64,000 bases of DNA from Marinoscillum sp964351625 (GTDB lineage: Bacteria > Bacteroidota > Bacteroidia > Cytophagales > Cyclobacteriaceae), in NCBI GenBank assembly GCA_964351625.1, contig CAYGOV010000013.1, forward strand, positions 72,559-136,558. Direction: 5' to 3'. The notes below the pieces were generated by a model. That model was not told where the DNA came from and made no database searches. It worked only from the letters and a program-made list of their open reading frames with translations. A program made the translations under genes and the position numbers. This document shows positions 8,501 to 17,029 of this stretch, one piece after another. Each line of letters opens with the position of its first letter. Within the stretch, counting starts at the first letter, position 1.

Positions 8501-10006
8501 GCGGATATACCTTTACAAAAAGGTATACACGTTTTGAGATTGACATTTACCAATGGTGAGTTTAACCTTGGCAAGATGACTTTTTCTAGAACGGGCGATT
8601 TGAGTTATACGCCTCCTTTCGCTGATGCTGGAGCTAATGTGGTGGTAGTTTTACCAGCTGTAAAAGCCAATCTAGATGCCTCAGCAAGTACAGTAGCCTC
8701 TGATAAAACGTTGACTTATGCCTGGTCTCAAATATATGGGCCTACAGCTATCACTTTTTCTGATCCTGCTTCTGCAACACCTGAGGCTTCCAATCTGGAA
8801 GAAGGAATCTACAAATGTCTTTTAGTGGTAAGCGATGGAACATATTCATCACGGGATGAAGTGATTATCATTGTTTCGCCTACAGCCAATACTGCACCTA
8901 CGGTTTCCATTACCGCCCCAGCGCAAAACAAAACCTTTACGCAAGGAGATGTGATTAAAATAGACGCCATTGCCAATGATTTGGATGGAAGCATTGCCAA
9001 AGTTGAGTTCTTTGACGGTTCTGGCAAACTTGGAGAGGCGACTAGTCAGCCTTTTAGCTATAGCTGGAGTAATGCCACTATTGGTGAACATGCAATCACC
9101 GCAAAGGCTACAGATGATGGAGGTGCTGTGGCTACATCGGCGGCAGTCAATATCAAAGTAGATGAGTTAAAGGAGTGTTCGCAGACATTCTCCGATGCGC
9201 AGCAAGGAACCTTCTCTACAGGCTATGTGAGTACGTTCTCTACTGTGGGTACTACAGTCACGATCAAATTCGAGTTGCTAGATACGGACAAGCAAGGGGT
9301 AGTGGCATATCTCTGGAAAGAATCGCCATTTGGTGAAGTACAGATGGATCATGTTCAGGGCAATGTGTTCTCCAAATCAGTAAGTGGCTTTACTGTGGGA
9401 GAAAGGATCAGCTATGCTTGCAAGTTTGCGTTTGCAGGAGGGCTAGCAGTGACCAAGTATGTCTCATATGTAGTGGGGAGTAGTTGTGCCACCAGCTTAG
9501 GAACTGACGCCAGTCTTTCCGATCTGAAAGTAGACGGCACTACCATCGATGGATTTGCACCTGACAAAGTAAACTATAGCATGGAACTAGCAGAAGGTAC
9601 CCAGACCATACCTACTGTGACGGCTTTTACAAAAGATCCAAAGGCTAAAGCGACAATTGTGGCCGCTAGTGCATTGCCTGGTAGTACATCAATACAAATC
9701 ATATCGGAAGATGGCAAGACCAGTGCAACCTATACCATTGACTTTACAGTGGCTGAGGAGGTCACTCTCAGAAGTGTCTCTATGGGATTGAAGGTCTTTT
9801 CGGATGGGAGTATTATGATTATACAGCATTCAGATGCAAATTTCCGAGGAAGTATTGAAGTGTTTAACCTGTCAGGAAACCGTTTGATTCGTGAGCGTAT
9901 CCGACAACTGGATAATCAGTTCCTTTTGTCCGAGCGAGGAGTCTTACTCTTTAGGGTTTACGATGATCAAGGAATTGTATTAGCAGGAAGGGTGCTGGTG
10001 GATTAA
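5594..10006 (+). CDS. Secreted multi-domain GH81 endo-beta-1,3-glucanase with T9SS tail
   Basis: Hydrolyses beta-1,3-glucan (laminarin, curdlan or callose type) outside the cell. The 1470 residues start with a signal peptide ending near ANAQ. The GH81 catalytic domain covers about residues 35-700: the signature NDHHFHWGYF places the conserved Asp at 445, and QESTSES places the conserved Glu pair at 520 and 524, as in characterised GH81 enzymes. Then follow, approximately: Ig-like Big_7 domain 760-840, CBM6 850-990, PKD/Ig-like 1005-1095, second Big_7 1096-1190, a CBM56-like beta-glucan-binding module 1195-1295, a cadherin-like beta-sandwich 1305-1385 and a degenerate T9SS sorting domain 1395-1470. 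It stands alone, with no SusC/SusD pair nearby, and is followed by a strong terminator. Confidence 0.9.
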   Translation: MPYTILLRIRNLYLLAILCSVGIANAQTTQVGSGSYTNTYPGADEAGRNGFPSGTPQISGNALNKPVPTNDWWSKVVKENHADNLFNYPMTLKTINSGLIVTYIPWGVIGDSAPIEVGLSGLNATKTTVADYTDWTVTLNWNDGSHDMKVTSGIGMPFLYFEKESDDELQIKVKGGTASVSGELLIIENASGGADFVFYAPTGSTWTNSGNTYASTLNGKNYWSMAMLPQSTSNVSTTATAYKKYAYVFPTNTTASWAYDETTSVMKTDFKIDVEIKEGTGTNILQGLLPHQWAHLAAGSPVPAETSYEGVRGEIKMLDGNSFSVTNTFKGILPTMPYLANYSEGFSPSALASKISQIENDGLATWTDSYNEGQVMNRLIQTARIADQTGNFIARDKMVATIKERLEDWLTYEAGEVAFLFYYNTSWSALLGYPAGHGQDNNINDHHFHWGYFIHAAAFMEQFEPGWMDNWGEMINHLVRDAASDNRTDSKFPYLRNFSPYAGHCWANGFASFPQGNDQESTSESMQFNSSLIHWGTITGNDQIRDLGIYLYTTEQTAIEEYWLDIHERNFKDNQQYSLVSRVWGNSYDNGTFWTADITASYGIELYPMHGGSLYLGHHTDYVKKLWAEIETNTAILSAGDTNPNLWHDVFWQFLSLVDPAKAIELYDAYPDRILKFGVTDVQTYHWLHAMNALGEVESTITSDYPIASVFIKNGVKTYVAHNYSKTALTVKYSDGYELSVPAGKMATSRDASVTGTITSDFSQAYTNGSVNLTVNPSGDGLTKVEFFDGSTSLGSLTAAPYTMKAADLTIGVHGLYAKVYAGEEFNVTNIVQVQVGEQVPYSGSPISLPGVIEAGHYDKFEGGPGQGITYVDVSANNEGEFRPEEMVDATLVNNEGATIGWISAGEWVEYTVSVENSGLYKMDFRYASGNASGGGPFHLEINGERLSADIKMTSTSSTNWSTWATNSVADIPLQKGIHVLRLTFTNGEFNLGKMTFSRTGDLSYTPPFADAGANVVVVLPAVKANLDASASTVASDKTLTYAWSQIYGPTAITFSDPASATPEASNLEEGIYKCLLVVSDGTYSSRDEVIIIVSPTANTAPTVSITAPAQNKTFTQGDVIKIDAIANDLDGSIAKVEFFDGSGKLGEATSQPFSYSWSNATIGEHAITAKATDDGGAVATSAAVNIKVDELKECSQTFSDAQQGTFSTGYVSTFSTVGTTVTIKFELLDTDKQGVVAYLWKESPFGEVQMDHVQGNVFSKSVSGFTVGERISYACKFAFAGGLAVTKYVSYVVGSSCATSLGTDASLSDLKVDGTTIDGFAPDKVNYSMELAEGTQTIPTVTAFTKDPKAKATIVAASALPGSTSIQIISEDGKTSATYTIDFTVAEEVTLRSVSMGLKVFSDGSIMIIQHSDANFRGSIEVFNLSGNRLIRERIRQLDNQFLLSERGVLLFRVYDDQGIVLAGRVLVD

Positions 10007-10062
10007 ACAATAGTTGATTTATGAAATGTGAGAAGATTATGACTACTCTTCTTCTTTTTCAG

Positions 10063-10090
10063 AGGCCGTGGCGCAAGCTGCGGCTTTTTT
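10063..10090 (+). terminator. Rho-independent terminator of the GH81 gene
   Basis: An 8-bp stem GCCGTGGC/GCTGCGGC (with tandem G-U wobbles) closes a GCAA tetraloop of the GNRA class and is followed by TTTTTT. It lies 56 bases after the GH81 stop. Confidence 0.85.
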
Positions 10091-10301
10091 GTTGTCTTTA
10101 AACGTATTTATTCAATTAAGACTAATTAGAGCACAAGCGGATGCTTGGGCTGGTGGGTCATATTCCAGAAGGATCAATATCCAGCACCGCCTCGTCTATC
10201 AGGTTTTAGAGGAAACTAAGACCGTAAAGGTCATTAGGATGTGGACGCATTATGAGTAAAGGGCACTAAGTAATTGTCAGAATTTTTTTAGCAATCCACC
10301 A

Positions 10302-10324
10302 CAAGTTAAGCTTTGCTAAACTTG
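10302..10324. repeat. CAAGTT hairpin repeat, copy 1
   Basis: Inverted repeat CAAGTT...AACTTG around AAGCTTTGCTA, 31 bases beyond the stop of the minus-strand gene ending at 10356. It is the most divergent of five copies (others at 27662, 30498, 32422, 36226). Confidence 0.7.
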
Positions 10325-10355
10325 CGGAATTGGAGAGCAATTGATAATTAGCGTG

Positions 10356-11087
10356 CTATTCAGCAATATATTTGAATTTCGAATTGCCACTTAATGAAAC
10401 AGATTCTAGTTTTAGGCTGATTGGTTTTTGTATCTCCACTTCCATGAGCCATTTCAAATTAACCACATAGTTGATAATGCTCGGATCGGACCAAAGCTCT
10501 TCATCTACTACCATAGTAATGTGATATTCATCACCAATTAATTGAAGGCGAGCTGTGTTTCCATAATCTTGTCCAAAGAAGTCTTGAGTTTCAAATTGTG
10601 TTAGTAGTTTGTCTACTTCGGATTTTGGAATATTAGCATCATAGTAAAGTTCATTACCCCTAATTTCTATCACTTCACCTTCGTAAAATGGTTGATCAAT
10701 TGCAAGTCCGAATATTATTCCAAGATTTAGAATTAACCCCAATATTGTCACGCCTGTGACAGCCCAGTTAGAGCCTCTCTTTGCACCGGCTTCAAAAGCT
10801 TCATTGACATCTTTGGCGAGGAAATTCCTAAAGAAAATAAATACAAGTAATCCGTAGAATGCAGTGAACACAAAACTCGGAATCTTATCCATTAGATCTT
10901 GCGGGACTTGGAACATTCCAAAGAAAAATGCAATTGTAAATATCAAAGTTGATGCAAGTGTAATGTATGCTTGCTTTTCCTTTCCAAGCGCGAGGTAATT
11001 CTTATATATCAAGATTCCTGGTGGAATTGGACCAGCTAAAATTGCTGATATATCTATTTGTTTTTCAGTAAATAGTTTTTTATCCAT
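10356..11087 (-). CDS. Hypothetical membrane protein with soluble C-terminal domain
   Basis: 243 residues. The N-terminal half has about four hydrophobic segments (ISAILAGPIPPGILIY, YITLASTLIFTIAFFFGMF, FVFTAFYGLLVFIFF, VTGVTILGLILNLGIIFGL). The C-terminal half (about 130 onward) is soluble and beta-rich, and includes YYDANIPKSEVDKLLTQF and EELWSDPSIINYV. Proteins of this build appear in Bacteroidota with no known function, and I cannot name the family. Monocistronic, with a hairpin repeat just beyond the stop; the upstream side holds repetitive DNA. Confidence 0.65.
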   Translation of the reverse strand: MDKKLFTEKQIDISAILAGPIPPGILIYKNYLALGKEKQAYITLASTLIFTIAFFFGMFQVPQDLMDKIPSFVFTAFYGLLVFIFFRNFLAKDVNEAFEAGAKRGSNWAVTGVTILGLILNLGIIFGLAIDQPFYEGEVIEIRGNELYYDANIPKSEVDKLLTQFETQDFFGQDYGNTARLQLIGDEYHITMVVDEELWSDPSIINYVVNLKWLMEVEIQKPISLKLESVSLSGNSKFKYIAE

Positions 11088-11211
11088 TTGCGATTATGTT
11101 GGCTAACAACCGAATAAAAACCTCGAGATTTTGTTATCCGCCTAATATTTTTTCAGCAAACTACTAATTCCCACCATTAATTGCAATGACGTTCTGAAAT
11201 TGTTTGATTCC

Positions 11212-11252
11212 CGTCATTCCGAGCTTCGGCTCTAGCTAAGGAATCTAATTCT
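11212..11252. repeat. Degenerate CGTCATTCCGAG interspersed repeat
   Basis: CGTCATTCCGAGC...AAGGAATCT resembles the widespread intergenic repeat that reads CGTCATTGCGAG...GCAATCT in many bacterial genomes. GCAATGACG at 11183 could be a part of a second, inverted copy. Non-coding; function unknown. Confidence 0.5.
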
Positions 11253-11339
11253 TCAAACCATTGATAAGTTTGCTTTGTGCCTCGCAAAGACTTCAAGAAG
11301 GAGAGGCTTTACTAGACTTTAAGCACATTTTATAAAAGT

Positions 11340-11460
11340 CTGAAGTAACCGAGGACTGATGACCGATGGCTGTGGACTGATCGCTCAAAGCCCAAAAATC
11401 CAAAAGACCAATAACCCAAAGCCTAACACCTAACCCCCAATATTCCTATCTCCAACCCCC
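11340..11460. repeat. Degenerate short-period tract before the riboswitch
   Basis: Near-repeats such as GAGGACTGATGACCGATGG, followed by AACCCAAAGCC and ACCTAACCCCC, echo the tract at 3165-3295. The second half is a C-rich, G-poor run on this strand. No gene or clear hairpin is seen. The rest of 11088-11496 holds only the interspersed repeat at 11212. Confidence 0.45.
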
Positions 11461-11496
11461 AAACAATTTTTAGTTCCCGCACAATCTGTCTAACCT

Positions 11497-11690
11497 TGCA
11501 ATGCATTTGGTTTCTGGAGGACATCATGTCTGTCAAGAATTAAAAGGGAATCCGGTGAAAATCCGGAGCTATCCCCGTAGCTGTAAGCTTCAAAAATGCT
11601 GTTTATCCAATGCCACTGCTTCATAACGATTGAAGTGGGAAGGCCAAAACAGTGAAGTGAGCCAGAAGACCTGCCCTTTGCAACACATTT
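11497..11690 (+). promoter_or_regulatory. Cobalamin (B12) riboswitch
   Basis: All main conserved blocks of the adenosylcobalamin-class aptamer are present in order: GGTTTC near 11509, AAAGGGAA and CCGGTGAAAATCCGG near 11543, GCTATCCCCGTAGCTGTAA at 11568, and GCCAGAAGACCTGCC at 11660. A P1 can be drawn from TTGCA at 11497 and TGCAA at 11679. It lies about 120 bases before the btuB start, so B12 binding should repress the receptor and the btuG gene behind it. The expression platform (about 11690-11809) was not resolved. Confidence 0.95.
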
Positions 11691-11809
11691 AAAGGCTTTC
11701 GGTGGAAGAGTCAGTAATGTAATGACAGAAGCGTCAGGCACGTGTGCTTGGTTCGGCTCGACCTACTTACTAGATATCGGAAGCTCATTGGTGATTGTGA
11801 AAACAACCT

Positions 11810-13756
11810 ATGAGCAGATTATTGAATTACGTATGCGCCATTCTGCTGGCTATGCCCACTTGGGTCATGGCTCAGGATACTGATACGCTCCGGACAGTTT
11901 TGTTGGGCGAAGTATTCGTGCATACGGATGTGCTGAAAAGTGCAGAAATTGGCTTGAGTGAGACCACTATTGATAGTCTTATGCTTGCGCAAAACAGTGG
12001 AGCGAGCGTGGCTGATCTACTTAGGAATACAGCTGCTGGGCAGATTCGCTCTTATGGAACCAACGGACCAACAGCTCCATCTTTTCGAGGAACAGGAGCA
12101 GCTCATACGGCTATTCTTTGGAATGGGATCACCCTGCAAAGCCCACTTTCTGGGAGTCAAGATCTTTCACTATTGCCCAATGGATTTGCAAATGAAGTAG
12201 TACTTCAAAAAGGAGGAACGAGCAGTTTGTATGGAAGTGGAGCCATAGGCGGTACCATCCAGCTCAACAATACACCAACTTTCAATCAAGGGCTTACAAT
12301 TCGCACCCAGCAGCAGCTCGGGAGTTTTGGCAATCACTACCAATCCTACGGTATCAATTGGAGCAATTCGGCTTTTTCAAATTCCACGATGTTTTTCGCT
12401 AGGAATATGGAGAATGATTATCCGTATTTGGACCGATATGCTTTTCCTCAGACTGAAAAGAAACGAAAGAATGCAGCCATCAATCAGCATGGATTACTCC
12501 AACAAAATGATTGGCGTGTCAATAAATATCATTTGCTAGGCATCAAGGTTTGGTACCAGCTCAATGATTTCGAAATCCCGAATGCCACTGTCACTTCTGA
12601 TAATGCTGCCGCACAGCAAAAAGATGAGTTTGTCCGCATGATGCTCAACTGGAGCTATGACAGGGATAAGTTTTCTGTGGAGTACAAGCAAGCCTTTAGT
12701 TGGCAGGATCTGATCTATCAGCCAATAGCGGGAGATACCTCTCAGCTTACTTTTCAGACTTGGGTCAATCGGTTGATGCTTAACTGGGATTTATCCAAAC
12801 AGAACACTTTGACACTTGGCGTAAATCAAAACTTTGAGAGAGCAAGCAACGGACCTTTCGGTAATGATGTGCCTACAAGAAACAGCACTGCGCTCTTCGC
12901 ATCGCTTCGTACCAAAAGATGGAATGACCGGCTATTGATGGCCTTGAATGTGCGAGAGGAGATCATCTCCAATGGAGCCAATGCGCTGACTGGCTCGCTA
13001 GGTACTGACTACCTGTTGTTAGAGGGTTTGTGGTTGAAAGGAAACCTCTCCCGCAACTACCGACTCCCTACTTTCAACGATCTCTACTGGCGGCTAGATG
13101 GGAGCGAGGGTAATCCAAATTTGAAAGCCGAGTCATCCGTGAATTATGAGTTTGGCTTCAAATATCAATTACCAGTAGCGTCAGACAATTTCGAAATCTC
13201 CACTCGTGCCACATACTACGACTACCTAGTAGACGATTGGATCCAATGGGAAGAAATAAGGCCCGGCAATTGGTCCCCTTTGAATTTGAAACAGGTCCGA
13301 TCCAGCGGGATAGAATCGCAGGTTTCGTGTGGCTATAAAACGGATGCGCTTTTCACGAAAGTGGATGTGACCTATGCTTACGCCAAAAGTATCAATCAAG
13401 AAATAGCTGATCCAACAAGACAAGCTGCGCTGAATAAGCAGTTGCTCTACACGCCACTTCATGAGGGCAGCATCAATCTCAAAATGGGTTATCAAGGATG
13501 GATTGCTACAATCAATCATTCCTATACAGGTTTACAATATTCCGATCGAGAAAACTTAGAACGCTTTGCGCTGCCTGCTTATCAGGTGATGAATCTCTTT
13601 TTGAACAAGAATTTCCAAACTAAAAAACTGGGTTGGAATCTCCAGGCCTCGGTTAACAATCTATTCGATGCTGACTATGAAAACAGGCGCGGATATCCGA
13701 TGTATGGCAGGAACTATTCCATCAGTCTAGAAATAACATTCAACAGCAAAATTTGA
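11810..13756 (+). CDS. btuB: TonB-dependent vitamin B12 receptor, BtuB-like
   Basis: Outer-membrane 22-strand barrel that imports cobalamin using TonB energy. The 648-residue protein has a signal peptide ending near VMAQ and a plug domain with SVADLLRNTAAGQIRSYG and LQKGGTSSLYGSGAIGGTI. Barrel landmarks YRLPTFNDLYWR..EGNPNLKAE and the C-terminal LFDADYENRRGYPMYGRNYSISLEI are typical of vitamin/siderophore receptors. No SusC-type N-terminal carboxypeptidase-like domain is present. Assignment to B12 rests on the riboswitch directly upstream and the BtuG-like partner directly downstream. The inner-membrane BtuCDF transporter is not in this window. Confidence 0.9.
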   Translation: MSRLLNYVCAILLAMPTWVMAQDTDTLRTVLLGEVFVHTDVLKSAEIGLSETTIDSLMLAQNSGASVADLLRNTAAGQIRSYGTNGPTAPSFRGTGAAHTAILWNGITLQSPLSGSQDLSLLPNGFANEVVLQKGGTSSLYGSGAIGGTIQLNNTPTFNQGLTIRTQQQLGSFGNHYQSYGINWSNSAFSNSTMFFARNMENDYPYLDRYAFPQTEKKRKNAAINQHGLLQQNDWRVNKYHLLGIKVWYQLNDFEIPNATVTSDNAAAQQKDEFVRMMLNWSYDRDKFSVEYKQAFSWQDLIYQPIAGDTSQLTFQTWVNRLMLNWDLSKQNTLTLGVNQNFERASNGPFGNDVPTRNSTALFASLRTKRWNDRLLMALNVREEIISNGANALTGSLGTDYLLLEGLWLKGNLSRNYRLPTFNDLYWRLDGSEGNPNLKAESSVNYEFGFKYQLPVASDNFEISTRATYYDYLVDDWIQWEEIRPGNWSPLNLKQVRSSGIESQVSCGYKTDALFTKVDVTYAYAKSINQEIADPTRQAALNKQLLYTPLHEGSINLKMGYQGWIATINHSYTGLQYSDRENLERFALPAYQVMNLFLNKNFQTKKLGWNLQASVNNLFDADYENRRGYPMYGRNYSISLEITFNSKI

Positions 13757-13761
13757 ATTCC

Positions 13762-14850
13762 ATGAACAAACATTTCAGTCATTTTTTCATCTCAATTTTG
13801 ATCACCGCATCCATATTTCTTACAGGTTGCCAAGACGAAGATCCAACGCCAGTTACGCCACAGGTAGGAGCAGAGGGGTTCTTCATCGTGAATGAAGGTG
13901 CTTGGGGTGCGGGCAATGCATCACTTTCATTCTTTGATAGAAACACTGGGGCGGTATCTAATGATTTGTTTTACAACGCCAATAATGGACGATCTCTTGG
14001 AGACCAAGCCCAATCTATGGCGATCCATGATACACTCGGCTATATCGTGGTGCAAAACTCTAGTAAGATTGAGGTAATTGATATTGCCACATATAAATCC
14101 GTAGCTACCATAGATGATGAGATAGAAAGTCCTCGTTACTTTGTTGGCTATTCAGCTACGAAAGGCTATGTGTCAGATTGGGGAAGTGATGGTATAACTG
14201 GTTCGGTAAAAGTGGTCGACTTGAACACTTTCAAAGTAACTAAGACCATCTCTACAGGCCAAGGTGCGAATCAGCTAATTTTAAATGGAGATATGCTTTA
14301 TATGGTGAATGCAGGTGGCTGGGGAAGAGACAATTCCCTAGTGATCATCAATACTACCACAGATGAAGTCGTGGTAGAGATAGAAGTGGGGGACAATCCA
14401 AATAGTTTGCAAATAGATGCTGCTGGCAACATCTGGGTACTCACCAGCGGTCATTCTCAATTTGATCAAAACTTTGAATTTGTAGAGGATGAAAGTACCA
14501 AAGGCACTTTGGTGAAATTAGATGCTTCTGGCGAGGTGCAATTAACACTTCCTTTCGAGACCTTTAGCAGCCCTAAAGGACTAAAAATCAACAAAGAAGG
14601 AAATACACTGTTCTACAACTACTCAGGTGCTATCTACCAAATGTCAACCACTGACAACACGCTACCTACTTCTCCTTTCATCGACAAGTCGTTTTATGGC
14701 TTTGCTATTGATCCATTTGATGGGTCTGTTGTTGGATGTGAAGCACCAGACTTTAGCACTTCGGGTAACATGCATATCTATTCGAATACAGGTGAGATCA
14801 GCACCACTTTGAAGGTGGGTATTGCCCCGAATAGTTGCACGTTTAAGTAA
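13762..14850 (+). CDS. btuG: Surface B12-binding beta-propeller lipoprotein, BtuG-like
   Basis: Lipoprotein with signal peptide and lipobox LTGC. The remainder is a YncE/DUF5074-type seven-bladed beta-propeller with repeated blade patterns (KIEVIDIATYKSVATI, SVKVVDLNTFKVTKTI, SLVIINTTTDEVVVEI). Bacteroides BtuG binds cobalamin with extreme affinity at the surface and passes it to BtuB. The same gene order behind a B12 riboswitch makes that role likely. I chose ATG 13762, five bases after the btuB stop, over a TTG at 13753 that overlaps btuB; the ATG gives a cleaner signal peptide. Co-transcribed with btuB. Confidence 0.85.
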   Translation: MNKHFSHFFISILITASIFLTGCQDEDPTPVTPQVGAEGFFIVNEGAWGAGNASLSFFDRNTGAVSNDLFYNANNGRSLGDQAQSMAIHDTLGYIVVQNSSKIEVIDIATYKSVATIDDEIESPRYFVGYSATKGYVSDWGSDGITGSVKVVDLNTFKVTKTISTGQGANQLILNGDMLYMVNAGGWGRDNSLVIINTTTDEVVVEIEVGDNPNSLQIDAAGNIWVLTSGHSQFDQNFEFVEDESTKGTLVKLDASGEVQLTLPFETFSSPKGLKINKEGNTLFYNYSGAIYQMSTTDNTLPTSPFIDKSFYGFAIDPFDGSVVGCEAPDFSTSGNMHIYSNTGEISTTLKVGIAPNSCTFK

Positions 14851-14951
14851 GCTTTAGTGAGTGCTCAACCAGACAAGAAAATTGCTCGCGCGCACTGATT
14901 TCTCCGATAGAGCTTCTTTGGTTTTTAAGCATAGTAATTGATTTGTCTTGA

Positions 14952-15410
14952 CTAATTGTAAACCAAAATATACGCATTCAGCGAAGTAGCGATCAACAAC
15001 CAAATGAAATAAGGCAGAATCAGTATTGTGTTGTATTTCAAATCATTTCGATACCGAACGAGAAAGAGTCCTACAAGAATCGTAAGTGAGGTGATGCTTA
15101 TTAAACCTATGGACACAGCATGGAAATAGAAGAAAAGCGGATTCCAAATTACGTTTAGTATCCATTGGATACCATAGAGAATTCCGAGTGTTTTTCTGTC
15201 AAGAATAGCCGACCAAGCTTTGGCCATATAGAAAGAAAAGCAGATCATGATAGTCGTCCATGCCGCACCAAAAACCCAGCCTGGAGGAGTCCATGGAGCT
15301 TTGGTAAGATTGGCATACCAGTCGGAAGAAACTCCCGAGGAGGTGAATAGACTTCCGAGTGCTAAAGCGGCGAAGTTGAGGAGAAGGAAAATCACAGTTC
15401 TGAGAATCAT
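14952..15410 (-). CDS. tspO: TspO/MBR family tryptophan-rich sensory protein
   Basis: 152-residue five-helix membrane protein of the TspO/translocator family, which binds porphyrins and in other bacteria modulates tetrapyrrole-linked regulation. Signature segments are WYANLTKAPWTPPGWVFGAAWT, the NVIWNPLFFYFH helix and the final WLLIATSLNAYIL. Convergent with btuG and about 100 bp from its end. Physically near the corrinoid genes but not in their operon, so a functional link is only a guess. Confidence 0.92.
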   Translation of the reverse strand: MILRTVIFLLLNFAALALGSLFTSSGVSSDWYANLTKAPWTPPGWVFGAAWTTIMICFSFYMAKAWSAILDRKTLGILYGIQWILNVIWNPLFFYFHAVSIGLISITSLTILVGLFLVRYRNDLKYNTILILPYFIWLLIATSLNAYILVYN

Positions 15411-15487
15411 CTTTATCTATTTTTATTGAGGTTTTATGTTCAGTCTAATAACAGAATGACTCATTCAGACCTCATCCCATGAAGATA

Positions 15488-16405
15488 CTAATCTTCTTGC
15501 TCGATATCCCATTCGATGTTGTTTCGCTTTGCATATTCTTCAATTGGGCCAAGTCCAACTTCCTGTCTACGCTTGTTAACGTGCTCTGGATCTCCTATTT
15601 CAAAGAATACGTTCGCGCCCTTTTCTTCATCGAATTTGAACTGAGAGCCATAAGTCTGTGGTTTGTCATTTCGCATAAGTATGCGATCTTCAAGAAGTGC
15701 CAAGTTGCCACCATTTGATTCTCCTTGCAATACGGAAGCTTTTAGAAGCGGTAAATACTTTTCTTGTGTCTCTAATGGCGCATGCTGTATTACAAGCCAA
15801 AGTGCCAAGTTTGCTTGACCGCCGACTGCACTTTTACCGACCCAGCCATGCTTTTCTATGATGTTGACTACCTCCACTTCGCAGATGCTATCTTGCTCAG
15901 CCATTAAGTTCCAAAAGAATTCCATCTGCTTAGAATCTTTTCCAAATTTATCTTGAGCATCTTTTAATAACTGTCTTAGCGTCTGATCCCTAACGTAGAT
16001 ATCTTCCAGTTTTTCTTGTAAAGGTTTATTGTAATATTTCTCCTTTTCATCCTTGATTGCTTGGATCTTATACAGGATCTGCTGCCATTCTTCAGTCTTG
16101 CGAGCGTTAGCAAGGTCACCGTCAGCTTTGAGGTGGTCAATATTTGTCCAGCCTTTGTCTACTGAAAGATTCAGATAGTTGATTGATTTGGAAGTGTTTC
16201 CTGCAAGAGACCAAGAGCAAGCTGCATTGTAATACTGTGAAGAATTACCTTCTTGTAGTTCAAACGCCTTATCATATTCATTGCCAGACGCTTCGAATTT
16301 CTTTTCACTATACAAAGAATCACCACTTGCTATCAATCGCTCAAAGCTTTGAGCTTGTAAGAGTGTAATTAGGAGACAAAAGCCTAGGGTAAATAGTGAT
16401 TTCAT
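15488..16405 (-). CDS. Secreted TPR protein with DUF6624-like C-terminus
   Basis: The frame opens at 16465, but the ATG at 16405 begins a normal signal peptide (MKSLFTLGFCLLITLLQAQ), so that start is chosen, giving 305 residues. Residues about 25-110 form TPR-like helices (ASGNEYDKAFELQEGNSSQYYNAACSWSLAGN). The C-terminal part contains WNLMAEQDSICEVEVVNIIEKHGWVG and LLEDRILMRNDKPQTYGSQF, typical of DUF6624 domains, whose biochemical role is unknown. Monocistronic, between tspO and a small Fe-S protein on the same strand. Confidence 0.7.
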   Translation of the reverse strand: MKSLFTLGFCLLITLLQAQSFERLIASGDSLYSEKKFEASGNEYDKAFELQEGNSSQYYNAACSWSLAGNTSKSINYLNLSVDKGWTNIDHLKADGDLANARKTEEWQQILYKIQAIKDEKEKYYNKPLQEKLEDIYVRDQTLRQLLKDAQDKFGKDSKQMEFFWNLMAEQDSICEVEVVNIIEKHGWVGKSAVGGQANLALWLVIQHAPLETQEKYLPLLKASVLQGESNGGNLALLEDRILMRNDKPQTYGSQFKFDEEKGANVFFEIGDPEHVNKRRQEVGLGPIEEYAKRNNIEWDIEQED

Positions 16406-16530
16406 GAAGCAAAAGTTGATTTTGATTTGAAACGCAATTTTAAGCGACCTATTGCTCTTGATCAATCAATGCCCAAGGTTTCACTCAGTACTCTGTTGAT
16501 ACAACCAAGTTGTAAGGATTCAGGTAGCTT

Positions 16531-16746
16531 TTACTTCTCAGCGTTCATATAATAGCTCAATGCGCCAGAAGGGCATTTGCTGATTTGATCTTTTAATTCT
16601 TGTGTACTTGCATTTGCCGCAACGATCCATGGTTTTGCTTTTGGATTGTAAACTTTTGGGAGCGTAGCGACACACACTCCAGCATGCTTACATTTCTCTG
16701 CTTGCCATACAATCGTTAATTCGCCATTTGAGTATTCCTTTTTCAT
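16531..16746 (-). CDS. Mono-cluster Fe-S protein, Fer4_19/YjdI family
   Basis: 71-residue small protein of the divergent 4Fe-4S mono-cluster family (YjdI-like). Three cysteines are placed as in the family: Cys19 and Cys25 in CKHAGVCVATLP and Cys58 in KCPSGALSY, with His21 as a candidate extra ligand. In other bacteria such proteins are often next to GNAT or CDGSH proteins; here none is adjacent. Cytosolic, probably an electron carrier or cluster sensor; substrate unknown. Confidence 0.8.
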   Translation of the reverse strand: MKKEYSNGELTIVWQAEKCKHAGVCVATLPKVYNPKAKPWIVAANASTQELKDQISKCPSGALSYYMNAEK

Positions 16747-17029
16747 AATATTGAGAGTATATGTTTTTCAATTTTAAGATAATCAAATGAATTAATATTT
16801 AGGCAAATGGCAAGTGTGTTTGATTAATTGTATTGTCTGAATGCCATTGCATAGTGAGCTTTCAAGAGCTACGAGGCTTTGTTTAAAAACTTTGAAGTGA
16901 GGATTTTTCCCAGTAAGATATGGTTTTTGTGATGTGAGGATAATGTAATTCAATTTGAATTATTAGGAACCCTTGGAAACTTTTCATCGTTTCTTTAATT
17001 TGTATGTAGATACATTTAAATTTATACTT

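Noticed and set aside
10068..10259. 63-codon plus-strand frame after GH81
   Set aside because: It begins in the terminator hairpin stem and has no supporting features.
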